Under the pieces are notes generated by a model that was not told the DNA's origin, made no database searches, and saw only the letters and a program-made list of their open reading frames with translations. Both the position numbers and the translations under genes were made by a program. From the NCBI GenBank assembly GCA_945889005.1, contig CAMDBI010000012.1, forward strand, positions 31,485 through 95,484: 64,000 bases of DNA, in the 5' to 3' direction. This stretch comes from Bacteroides fragilis (GTDB lineage Bacteria; Bacteroidota; Bacteroidia; Bacteroidales; DTGW01). This document shows, piece by piece, positions 44,935-52,083 of the stretch. Positions within the stretch are counted from its first letter, which is position 1, and every line of letters starts with the position of its first letter.

Positions 44935-45295
44935 TCTAAAGTTTTTTTTGAAGTTTATTAATTTAATGAAAATCTTATACTAGTGTCTCGAAATCGTCAA
45001 ATTCTTATGTAGGATTATGATTTTACTTTGTCGATTTTCATAAAAAATATTTTTGATCTAATTATTTTTTATATATTCGTACTTACTAAAGTTGAATATT
45101 AACAATGAATTGATACGAAATACATTTGTATCAGTTTGTTAATATTGAGAAACAAAAACCTCAACAGTACAGAAATGTGACTGACGGGGCGAAGCTATAC
45201 AATAATGTGAAAATGACTAATTTGAAAATGTGCGAATACTGTACATTATGAATTTTCATTTTCATATTTTCTCATTTGTAATTTGCAAATTTATT
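44935..45295. other. Leader-like intergenic region before wzm with short repeats
   Basis: 361 nt without a gene. The first part is AT-rich; from about 45170 it contains the aaatgtgaaaatg / aatttgaaaatgtgc repeat family and near its end the opposite orientation (ttttcatatttt, aatttgcaaattt), so imperfect hairpins can form next to the wzm start. This is the natural place for an antiterminator recruitment site, but no defined motif can be named. Confidence 0.45.
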
Positions 45296-46129
45296 ATGAT
45301 CGTTTCAACCATTTCTCCTCGTAAAAGTCTTTTTGATCTTAAGCTTAACGAAATTTGGCATTACCGCGATTTGCTCATGTTGTTTATCAAGCGCGATATT
45401 GTGGTAACGTATAAGCAAACCATTATGGGGCCGCTGTGGTTTTTTATACAACCATTGCTTACTACACTTATGTTTTTGCTGGTGTTTGGCAAAATTGCTG
45501 GCATACCTACCGGTGGTGTTCCTCCTATTTTGTTTTACATGGGAGGAATTACTATATGGAATTATTTTTCCGAAAGCTTACGTCTTACTGCCAATACTTT
45601 TGTGGCAAATGCCGGATTGTTTGGTAAAGTTTACTTTCCTAGGGTTATTACTCCATTGTCGGTAGTGTCGTCCAATCTGGTCAAGTTTGGTATTCAACTC
45701 GGTTTGTTTCTCTGTGTGTACTTTTACTATTTGTTTACAAGTACAGCAGTGCAACCCAATATCACGCTATTGTTGGTGCCGGTCTATGTTCTTATACTTG
45801 CATTTATGGCACTGAGCTTTGGACTAATTATCTCGGCCATGACTACCAAGTATCGCGATCTTACATTTCTTATCCAGTTTGGAATTCAACTGTGGATGTA
45901 TGTTACCCCAGTAATTTATCCAATATCTCAAATACCCGTTAAATATCAAAAGCTTATAATGGCTAACCCCGTAAGCCCTATAGTCGAAGCGTTTAAATAT
46001 AGTTTTACAGGTATTGGCACATTTAGCCCAAGTGGTATTTTGTATAGCGCAATATTTACTATCGCTTTGTTTTTTATTGGTTTAGCTATCTTTAACCGTA
46101 CCGAGAAAACGTTTATGGATACGGTTTAA
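45296..46129 (+). CDS. wzm: ABC-2 polysaccharide exporter permease (Wzm)
   Basis: 277 residues from ATG 45296 (MIVSTISPRKSLFDLKLNEI); the upstream start at 45230 lies in repeat sequence. Six membrane helices, WHYRDLLMLFIKRDIVVTYKQT at the cytoplasmic N-terminus and LGPLWFFIQPLL-like MGPLWFFIQPLLTTLMFL, as in ABC-2 exporters of O-antigen or capsule. It needs the ATPase Wzt to work. The expected intact wzt is not found downstream in the window; only repeated 5' fragments are. Confidence 0.94.
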   Translation: MIVSTISPRKSLFDLKLNEIWHYRDLLMLFIKRDIVVTYKQTIMGPLWFFIQPLLTTLMFLLVFGKIAGIPTGGVPPILFYMGGITIWNYFSESLRLTANTFVANAGLFGKVYFPRVITPLSVVSSNLVKFGIQLGLFLCVYFYYLFTSTAVQPNITLLLVPVYVLILAFMALSFGLIISAMTTKYRDLTFLIQFGIQLWMYVTPVIYPISQIPVKYQKLIMANPVSPIVEAFKYSFTGIGTFSPSGILYSAIFTIALFFIGLAIFNRTEKTFMDTV

Positions 46130-46302
46130 ATAAATGTGCAAATTCCCAATGTAGAACTGAAAAATGAAAATAAAATTTTAGAAATACCAAAGCCCCAAAA
46201 ATCATAAAGGTTTCAAAGTAAATGCAGAGCTAAACAACATTGAATCAACATTTAATTTAATTTTCGAACAAAAACCTAATTAAAAATACTGGGTAAAGTT
46301 TC

Positions 46303-46540
46303 CTGTTGAAAATACAAGCCACAATTACTGTCTGAGTTAAACTTGATTTCTTGGATCCATTTCTACACAGAAATGGCTCATATATGTCAGATCATTTTTA
46401 TTATTGGTTTCATTTTCCATTGTCAACTGTCCATTGTCAATTAGCAAAGGCACGAGCGAGTATGTGTGGTCTTTGAAAGACATTAAATCGAAGTACAACC
46501 CGGCGAGGTACTAGGTATTATTGGCAAGATTGATATAAGG
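46303..46540 (+). repeat. Repeat block 1 (wzt fragments)
   Basis: Starts with a scrap matching the wzt codons after Walker A (ctgttgaaaatac), then a 77 bp segment (46324-46400) shared only with block 9, the CCATTGTCAACTGTCC heptamer repeat, and a decayed wzt piece encoding GTSEYVWSLKDI followed by the shared 1-base frameshift (46447-46520). Together with 46130-46302, where nothing is recognised, it fills the gap between wzm and hicB. Confidence 0.85.
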
Positions 46541-46622
46541 ATGAAAAATAAAAATTGAATCTTTAGATGAATTTATAAGTGAATATCTAGCAAAATGTGT
46601 TTAAAAAAAATTTGAATTAAGC

Positions 46623-46630
46623 TACATTTG
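46623..46630 (+). promoter_or_regulatory. Candidate -7 element (TACATTTG) for hicB
   Basis: Exact match to TAnnTTTG, 13 nt before the hicB start. The very short leader and presence inside the cassette suggest each cassette carries its own promoter. Confidence 0.55.
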
Positions 46631-46642
46631 TAAAAAAAGATT

Positions 46643-46867
46643 ATGGAACGATTATTAAATTTACATATCGAAAAACTTCCGGAAGGTCTTTATTTAGCTA
46701 CTTCTGACAGTATTCAAGGTTTAATTGCTCAGGGTAGAACTATTGCGGAAACAATTGAAATTGCCAAAGATGTGGCAAAGAAATTAATTGAAGGCCATGA
46801 AGAGCAAATCTCACAATTAGCAAATGTGAATGATATTTTTGATTATCCTATAGTTATTGGGGTATAA
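46643..46867 (+). CDS. hicB: HicB-like antitoxin
   Basis: 74 residues. IEKLPEGLYLATSDSIQGLIAQGRTIAETIEIAKDVA has the partial RNase H-fold layout of HicB antitoxins (edge strands plus the region replacing the degraded active site), without a C-terminal DNA-binding domain. It should neutralise a HicA mRNA interferase by direct binding. The hicA gene follows within 2 nt but carries a stop codon, so the pair may now be antitoxin only. Confidence 0.8.
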   Translation: MERLLNLHIEKLPEGLYLATSDSIQGLIAQGRTIAETIEIAKDVAKKLIEGHEEQISQLANVNDIFDYPIVIGV

Positions 46868-46868
46868 A

Positions 46869-47096
46869 GTGGGACGATTAGCAGGCTTCAGATATAGGGA
46901 TATTGTTCGAATACTAAAAACTTTCGGATTTGTATTTTATCGACAAGCTGCCGGAAGTCATGAATTATGGCACAATCCAACTTCAAATAGATTTACTACA
47001 ATTCCTAATCATTAAGGAGATATGCCGGAAGGTACCCTTAGAGCGATATTAAAACAAGCCGACATTGATGTTGATAGTTTTCTTAAAATGAAATAA
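46869..47096 (+). pseudogene. hicA: HicA-like toxin, interrupted by an in-frame stop
   Basis: Reading from GTG 46869 gives GRLAGFRYRDIVRILKTFG, then GSHELWHNPTSNRFTTIPNH, a HicA dsRBD-like fold with the catalytic His in GSHELW. TAA at 47013-47015 stops the frame after 48 codons; the same frame continues as GDMPEGTLRAILKQADIDVD to a stop at 47096, the expected C-terminal half. A single Lys-to-stop change explains it. The N-terminal piece keeps the His but lacks the last helix, so it is probably inactive, unless read-through occurs or the call is a sequencing error. Confidence 0.82.
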
Positions 47097-47117
47097 TTAT
47101 TACCAAAAAACATTTAT

Positions 47118-47561
47118 CCACTAATTACACCAATTAACACTAATTAAATTTAAATTTATTTTTTTCGTGTAAATTCGTGAACGGCTTTAGCCCTCACCGA
47201 AGGTAAATTCGTGGACAAGCTATATTCGTGGACCAAAAAAGACAATTAGTGGAAGCAGCAATTAAAATAGAAAACCTCTCCAAGCAATAGTTCGACTCCT
47301 CCCTTCGGCTCCCCTTCGGCTTCGCTCAGGGACCAGCTCAGGGAACACACTAACCGAGCCTCGGCCTAGTTGGCATCGGCTTAAAAAAGATGTCAGATTT
47401 CAGATATGCGAAATGCGATTTCAGATTTAAAATCATTTTCAACTGTCAAATGTCCATTGTCAATTAGTATAGGCACGAGTGAGTATGTATGGGCTTTAAA
47501 AGACATTAAATCGAAGTACAACCCGGCGAAGTACAGAGTATTATAGGCAAAACAACGCAGG
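47118..47561 (+). repeat. Repeat block 2 (wzt fragments, type II middle)
   Basis: Order: AT-rich ccactaattacacc/taaattcgtgg module with a 24 bp insertion (47180-47203) flanked by 10 bp direct repeats taaattcgtg; wzt codons 1-13 from 47249 (EAAIKIENLSK, start ATG changed to GTG); TTCGACT...CTCAGGG module; wzt codons around VGT; the GATGTCAGATTTCAG/CATTGTCAATT module replacing wzt codons about 20-51; then GTSEYVWALKDI and the shared frameshift (47468-47545). Confidence 0.88.
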
Positions 47562-47629
47562 TAAAAACCGTACTAAATAAAGTTTGAATTTATAACTAAT
47601 ATTGCAAGAGTTTAATATAAAAATGAAGT

Positions 47630-47866
47630 ATGCCAACAGTTTTGATAATTGGGCCATATAGGTTGTTCTTTTATTCGGGTGATAAAAACGAACCAATTCA
47701 TATTCATGTTGAAAGAGAAGATAAAGTAGCGAAATTTTGGATCAATCCGGTACGATTGGAAACTAGTGGACATTTTAACAGGTCAGAACTAGTTAAAATA
47801 TTTACCTTAGTAGAAAAAAATCAAGAATTAATAAAAGAAAAATGGTATGAATACTTTAGTAATTGA
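47630..47866 (+). CDS. DUF4160 protein
   Basis: 78 residues. MPTVLIIGPYRLFFYSGDKN followed by EPIHIHVERED matches the DUF4160 family, with conserved PxHIHV. These small proteins are commonly paired with DUF2442, as here (20 nt overlap), and are suspected toxin-antitoxin modules; this has not been settled. Cytoplasmic; no membrane segment. Confidence 0.85.
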   Translation: MPTVLIIGPYRLFFYSGDKNEPIHIHVEREDKVAKFWINPVRLETSGHFNRSELVKIFTLVEKNQELIKEKWYEYFSN

Positions 47867-48149
47867 ACAAGAGGCACTTGTTGGTGAGCAAGTTTTTATT
47901 ACTGATGATACTTTGAGTGTAGATTTGTCTGATGGAAGAAGTATCTCCGTCCCTTTAACTTGGTTTCCAAGATTACTTCATGCGAATCAATCTGAAAGAA
48001 ATAATTGGCGCTGGATAGGAGGAGGAAAAGGCATCCATTGGCCTTTAATAGATGAAGACATAAGCATTCAACATTTAGTAATAGGCAAACCATCAGGAGA
48101 AAGTGCACAATCGTTTGATAAATGGTTTAAATCAAGAGAAAGTTCGTAG
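47847..48149 (+). CDS. DUF2442 protein
   Basis: 100 residues. DDTLSVDLSDGRSISVPLTW (about 21-40), then FPRL, and WRWIGGGKGIHWPLIDEDIS are the DUF2442 core. It overlaps the DUF4160 gene by 20 nt, so the two are translationally coupled. DUF2442 often serves as a partner to a small toxin-like protein or as a fused DNA-binding domain. The role of the pair is inferred only. Confidence 0.85.
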   Translation: MNTLVIEQEALVGEQVFITDDTLSVDLSDGRSISVPLTWFPRLLHANQSERNNWRWIGGGKGIHWPLIDEDISIQHLVIGKPSGESAQSFDKWFKSRESS

Positions 48150-48211
48150 AAATGTCCGACGGTTTTGTTGATTAAAAGTATTCAAAACTACCTTAACCAG
48201 ATAATATCAAC

Positions 48212-48589
48212 TTGAACCTTCTCTACAAAGACGAAGCATACCAAATCATCGGAGCCTGCATGGAAGTTCATCGTGAACTCGGTTGTGGTTTTCTCGAAGC
48301 AGTGTATCAGGAAGCTCTCGAATGGGAATTCAAACAACAAGGAATTCCTTACTTGCGCGAAGAACCATTGCCCATCTATTACAAAGGAAACCTGTTGAAT
48401 AAGCAATATGTTGCCGACTTTATTTCCTACGATTCTATAATAGTTGAACTAAAGGCATTGTCCGAATTTTCAACCCAACACGACGCTCAAGTGTTGAATT
48501 ATCTCAAAGCAACAGGCAACGAAATAGGACTTTTAGTTAATTTTGGAACAACAAGTTTAGAATACAAAAGACTTATTAAAACAAAATAA
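48212..48589 (+). CDS. GxxExxY protein (PD-(D/E)XK nuclease-like), copy 1
   Basis: 125 residues from a TTG start; the homologous gene at 58210 starts with ATG at the same place, so ATG-to-TTG change is likely. GCGFLEAVYQEAL holds the GxxExxY signature, and DFISYDSIIVELKALSEF has the D-(x)n-ExK pattern of PD-(D/E)XK nucleases. Copies 1 and 2 are alike over their whole length but clearly diverged. Function is not known; GxxExxY genes are frequently found as inserted cassettes. Confidence 0.87.
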   Translation: MNLLYKDEAYQIIGACMEVHRELGCGFLEAVYQEALEWEFKQQGIPYLREEPLPIYYKGNLLNKQYVADFISYDSIIVELKALSEFSTQHDAQVLNYLKATGNEIGLLVNFGTTSLEYKRLIKTK

Positions 48590-48965
48590 ACCTATTATTT
48601 CTAATCCATTTAATCCGTGCAATCTGCGGACAAGAAACTTTTACATGGAAGCAGCTATCAAAATTGAAAATTTAAGCAAGCAATAGTTCGACTCCTCCCT
48701 TCGGCTCCCCTTCGGCTTCGCTCAGGGACCAGCTCAGGGAACACACTAACCGAGCCTCGGCCTAGTAGGCATCGGCTTAGAAAAGATGTCAGGTTTCAGA
48801 TATAAGAAATGCGATATACGATTTCAGATTTAATTACATTGTCAATTGTCAACTGTCCATTGTCAATTAGTATAGGCACGAGTGAGTATGTGTGGGCACT
48901 AAAGGATATTAATTTCGAAGTACAACAAGGCGAATTATTTGGCATTATAGACGAAAATAGAGCAG
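48590..48965 (+). repeat. Repeat block 3 (wzt fragments, type II middle, frame kept)
   Basis: tccgtgcaatctgcgg module, wzt ATG 48645 (EAAIKIENLSKQ then stop), TTCGACT...CTCAGGG module, cggcctagtaggcatcgg scrap, GATATAAGAAATGCG/CATTGTCAATT module, then GTSEYVWALKDINFEVQQGE in frame (48872-48930) with a degenerate P-loop (IIDENRAD). One of two blocks that keep the DINFEV frame. Confidence 0.88.
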
Positions 48966-49019
48966 ATATAAGCGTCTCATTAAAAACACTTAGCAAAGTA
49001 AAGGCATAAAAACATAATT

Positions 49020-49078
49020 GCCAAACTAGGAAGTAAATTGTCGCCAAACTAGGAAGTAAAAGTTTGCCAATTTAGGGA
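49020..49078. promoter_or_regulatory. Three 23 bp direct repeats overlapping the DUF4143 ATPase promoter
   Basis: gccaaactaggaagtaaa starts at 49020 and 49043, and a degenerate third copy (gccaatttaggga) at 49066, i.e. a spacing of 23 bp. The third overlaps the -33/-7 spacer, so a repressor bound there could block transcription. Possibly autoregulation by the ATPase. Confidence 0.6.
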
Positions 49079-49093
49079 TTTGTTTTACATTTG
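49063..49093 (+). promoter_or_regulatory. Promoter TTTG-N19-TACATTTG of the DUF4143 ATPase
   Basis: TTTG (49063-49066), 19 nt, TACATTTG (49086-49093): a full match to the Bacteroidota consensus, 23 nt before the ATG. Confidence 0.78.
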
Positions 49094-49116
49094 TACTTTT
49101 TAAATCGTATTTATTT

Positions 49117-50385
49117 ATGAGTGAAAAGTACTACTTGCCAAGACTAAGTGATGCTGAATTGCAATTAGCTTTGCAATCGTCTGGAGCGGTGCTTATTGAA
49201 GGTGCAAAATGGTGCGGAAAAACACGCACAGCTCTCAATGCTTCGAACAGTGTATTGTATATGCAAGACCCGGACAGGTCACAAGCAAATAGAATGTTAG
49301 CTGATACTAAACCATCGTTGCTTCTAAAGGGAGAAGTTCCTCGAGTGATCGATGAGTGGCAGGTTGCTCCTGTACTTTGGGATGCTGTTCGATTCGAAGT
49401 TGACAGAAGAATTGATACAGGTCAGTTTATTTTAACTGGTTCGGCTGTACCTTCCGATAATGTAACAACACATACTGGTACCGGACGTATTTCACGTATT
49501 TTGATGCGTCCAATGAGTCTTTTTGAATCTTTAGAATCGAATGGTTCGGTGTCATTAAGTGCTTTATTTTCTGAAAATATTGATGTTGAAGGTGTGTCGG
49601 ATTTATCTATTGAACAAATAGCTTTCGCTTTGTGCCGGGGAGGTTGGCCGGCAAGTATAAAGATGCAGGGTACTTCGGCACTGCGAATGGCACGAGATTA
49701 TGTTGAAGCCGTTATAAATTACGATGTATCACGAGTGGACGATGTGGAAAAAAATCCAGAAAGAGTTCGATTGTTGTTACGTTCATTGGCACGCAATATC
49801 GGAACTTTAGCAACATTTCAAACCATTAAAGCCGATTTAGAAGCACATGACACTTCATTGTCCGACAAAACAATAAGTTCGTACCTTAATGCCTTACGCC
49901 GAATTTTTGTAGTTGAAGATTTGCCCGCATGGTCACCCTCATTACGTTCAAAAACTGCTATTCGTAGTTCGTCAAAACGCCATTTTGTCGATCCATCGAT
50001 TGCAATAGCAGTGATGCGAACGAACCCTGACGGTATCTTAAACGATTTTGAATACTTTGGTTTTCTGTTCGAAGCCCTATGTACACGCGACATTAGAGTC
50101 TATGCACAGGTAAATGATGGCGATGTGTTTCATTATCGCGATAAAAGCGGACTGGAAGCAGATTTGATTATTAAGCTGCGCGATGGTCGCTGGGCTGCTA
50201 TAGAGGTGAAGTTAGGCAATAAACAAATTGAAGAAGCTGCCGTAAATTTATTAAAACTGAAAGCTCGCATTGACGAAGATAAAATGGGCAAGGCTGCCTT
50301 TTTAATGGTCATAACTGGAGGGCAGTATGCTTATCGACGCAAAGATGGTGTGTTGGTGGTACCTATAGGATGTTTAAGGAATTAA
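49117..50385 (+). CDS. AAA ATPase with DUF4143 C-terminal domain
   Basis: 422 residues. P-loop GAKWCGKT at 29-36, Walker B-like RVIDEWQ near 85, sensor region FILTGSA, then a winged-helix-like stretch (about 210-270) and the DUF4143 domain with GLEADLIIKLRDGRWAAIEVKLG (about 347-369), a PD-(D/E)XK-like core. This AAA_14/DUF4143 family is widespread as single horizontally moving genes; its function is unknown. It has its own promoter with direct repeats and is intact, in contrast with some neighbours. Confidence 0.92.
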   Translation: MSEKYYLPRLSDAELQLALQSSGAVLIEGAKWCGKTRTALNASNSVLYMQDPDRSQANRMLADTKPSLLLKGEVPRVIDEWQVAPVLWDAVRFEVDRRIDTGQFILTGSAVPSDNVTTHTGTGRISRILMRPMSLFESLESNGSVSLSALFSENIDVEGVSDLSIEQIAFALCRGGWPASIKMQGTSALRMARDYVEAVINYDVSRVDDVEKNPERVRLLLRSLARNIGTLATFQTIKADLEAHDTSLSDKTISSYLNALRRIFVVEDLPAWSPSLRSKTAIRSSSKRHFVDPSIAIAVMRTNPDGILNDFEYFGFLFEALCTRDIRVYAQVNDGDVFHYRDKSGLEADLIIKLRDGRWAAIEVKLGNKQIEEAAVNLLKLKARIDEDKMGKAAFLMVITGGQYAYRRKDGVLVVPIGCLRN

Positions 50386-50452
50386 ATAGTAAGTGTAAAA
50401 AGTGATAGGATTAATATATAAAGAATTATAAATTAATTAAGAATCTATATAT

Positions 50453-50704
50453 ATGTCTGGTGGTAAATTTGAGTATTTTCAAAATAGGTATGAATGGGAC
50501 GATGCTATAGATTGCATTCAAAACATAATTAATACTAACGAATGTGAATACAATCCAGAAACTATAAATGAATTTAAAAAAAGCTTAGAGATAATCAAAA
50601 AAGCTCGAATTTATATTAAGAGAGTAGATTGGTTATTATCAGGCGATGATAATGAGGAAAGTTTTCATGAGAGTCTTGCAGAGGATCTTTTACAAAAAGG
50701 GTAA
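50453..50704 (+). CDS. Small protein of the MSGG-type, unknown function
   Basis: 83 residues: MSGGKFEYFQNRYEWDDAID at the start, IIKKARIYIKRVDWLLSGDD and EESFHESLAEDL at the end. I recognise this as a recurring small family seen next to mobile genes, with no assigned function. It is acidic and cytoplasmic. It follows the DUF4143 ATPase with a 67 nt gap and may be part of the same cassette. Confidence 0.65.
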   Translation: MSGGKFEYFQNRYEWDDAIDCIQNIINTNECEYNPETINEFKKSLEIIKKARIYIKRVDWLLSGDDNEESFHESLAEDLLQKG

Positions 50705-50714
50705 ATAAAAATAT

Positions 50715-51058
50715 TAACATCGGCGAAAGGCTTAAGCCCTCATCGAAGGTAATTACGCAAATTACGCAAAAAAAAATATTTTAAATTTAATTAACTTCGG
50801 TGAGGGCTTCGCCGTTCGTTTAATTAGCGCAACCGTAGCGAAGCGAAGCTCACGAAGCGCCAGCGAGTAATTAGCGGACAAGAAACTTTTACCTGGAAGC
50901 AGCAATTATGCTTCGGCTCCCCTTCGACTTCCCTTCGACTTCACTCAGGGACCAGCTCAGGGAACACAGCACAGGCTGCTCAAGCGTTGGTAGTCCCGAT
51001 GCATCGGGATTCGTTGCAAGGAAGACCTGTTTTTGAAGATTGGTTAAACTAACGACCG
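50715..51058 (+). repeat. Repeat block 4 (wzt fragments, palindrome insertion)
   Basis: Contains the GAGGGCTTCGCCGTTCG module in minus orientation (about 50802-50820), the 38 bp GTAGCGAAGCGAAGC...CAGCGAGTA module, a wzt start with CTG for ATG (50892), CTTCGACT...CTCAGGG modules, and wzt codons for LLKRW. These are interrupted by the palindrome TCCCGATGCATCGGGA (50994-51009) before KEDLFLKIG-like codons. No GTSEYVW piece remains. Confidence 0.85.
50994..51009. repeat. Perfect 16 bp palindrome TCCCGATGCATCGGGA
   Basis: Perfect self-complementary sequence inserted between codons of a wzt fragment: other blocks read ttggtggcacctcgt here. Looks like a micro-insertion of a dispersed palindromic repeat. 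Confidence 0.85.
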
Positions 51059-51112
51059 AAAAACATTGTTCTTTTATTTATAAAATAATTAAATTTGCTA
51101 AAAAAAAAGTAT

Positions 51113-51346
51113 ATGCATACTTTAAGATTACATATTAGTGATGGTATTTATGAGAAATTGATTTGGTTTCTCAAAAGATTCGATAAAACAGAGCTGGAAA
51201 TCATACAGGAAGACAATGTTTATACAGTAAACAAAGAATATTTGCATTCAGAATTAAATAAAATTAAAGCAAATGCTGTTGACTTTATATCTCTTGAAGA
51301 ATTGAATGTTTCTGTAGAGAAAGTAATATCAAAATATGAAAATTAA
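51113..51346 (+). CDS. Probable antitoxin of a ParE pair
   Basis: 77 residues from ATG 51113 (MHTLRLHISDGIYEKLIWFL); TTG 51095 is also possible. It has the layout of small antitoxins that accompany ParE/RelE toxins: N-terminal beta strand, helices, and a C-terminal amphipathic helix (LEELNVSVEKVISKYEN). It overlaps the next gene by 11 nt. The antitoxin call is from context; no DNA-binding motif is clear. Confidence 0.7.
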   Translation: MHTLRLHISDGIYEKLIWFLKRFDKTELEIIQEDNVYTVNKEYLHSELNKIKANAVDFISLEELNVSVEKVISKYEN

Positions 51347-51620
51347 GTTCTCTAATTCTTTTACAAATCGTTTATTAAATCAAATCGACTATATTGCTCA
51401 AGACAGTCCAACAAGGGCTAGGAAGTTTTATAAAGATATTATTCAAAAAATTAACAAAATACCACAAAGGCCGTTAAGCTTCAGAAAATCAATATATTTT
51501 GACGATGTTAACATAAGAGACCTTATTTTTAAAGGATATACAATTGTTTTCAGAATTAATGAAGACTCAATTGAAGTATTTGGATTTTTAAAGTATCAGA
51601 GTACAATTGAAGACAAATAG
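51336..51620 (+). CDS. ParE/RelE-superfamily toxin
   Basis: 94 residues. KIKFSNSFTNRLLNQIDYIA, then FYKDIIQKINKIPQRPLSFR and IRDLIFKGYTIVFRINEDSI, match the ParE fold of the RelE superfamily. ParE toxins poison gyrase and RelE toxins cut mRNA; which activity applies cannot be read. Tight overlap with the upstream gene supports a type II toxin-antitoxin pair. It appears intact. Confidence 0.83.
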   Translation: MKIKFSNSFTNRLLNQIDYIAQDSPTRARKFYKDIIQKINKIPQRPLSFRKSIYFDDVNIRDLIFKGYTIVFRINEDSIEVFGFLKYQSTIEDK

Positions 51621-51659
51621 TTAAACAATGGTTATTATTATTCGAAAGTATAATTTAAT

Positions 51660-52062
51660 TATTAATTACTTTCGGTGAGGGCTTCGCCGTTCGTTTAATT
51701 AGCGAAACCGTAGCGAAGCGAAGCTCACGAAGCGCCAGCGAGTAATTAGCGGACAAGAAACTTTTAAATGGAAGCAGCAATTATGCTTCGGCTCCTCCCT
51801 TCGACTTCCCTTCGACTTCGCTTCGACTTCCCTTCGACTTCGCTCAGGGACCAGCTCAGGGACCAGCTCAGGGAACACAGCACAGGCTGCTCAAGCGTTG
51901 GTGGCACCTCGTGCGTGGCAAGGAAGACCCGTATTTGAAAATTGGCGAAACCAACGACCGCTCCTCCAAAGGCACGAGCGATTATGTTTGGGCTTTAAAA
52001 GACATTAAATCGAAGTACAACCCGGCGAAGAACTAGGTATTATTGGTAAAAACAGAGCTTTT
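51660..52062 (+). repeat. Repeat block 5 (wzt fragments, type I middle)
   Basis: GAGGGCTTCGCCGTTCG module, 38 bp GTAGCGAAGCGAAGC module, wzt ATG 51768, several CTTCGACTTCGCTCAGGG modules in tandem, then a wzt stretch that keeps the natural middle (LKRWWHLVRGKEDPYLKIG..., 51890-51965), GTSDYVWALKDI, the shared frameshift, and a scrap of IIGKNRA (to 52060). Confidence 0.88.
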
Positions 52063-52083
52063 TTTATCTGAGAAATTTTAAAA

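Noticed and set aside
44935..45295. Invertible promoter before wzm
   Set aside because: The opposed short repeats are imperfect and no recombinase gene or clear promoter lies between them.
48809..49009. Open frame with GTSEYVWALKDINFEVQQGE
   Set aside because: It is the in-frame wzt scrap of block 3 with a degenerate P-loop; too short and lacking start context to be a gene.
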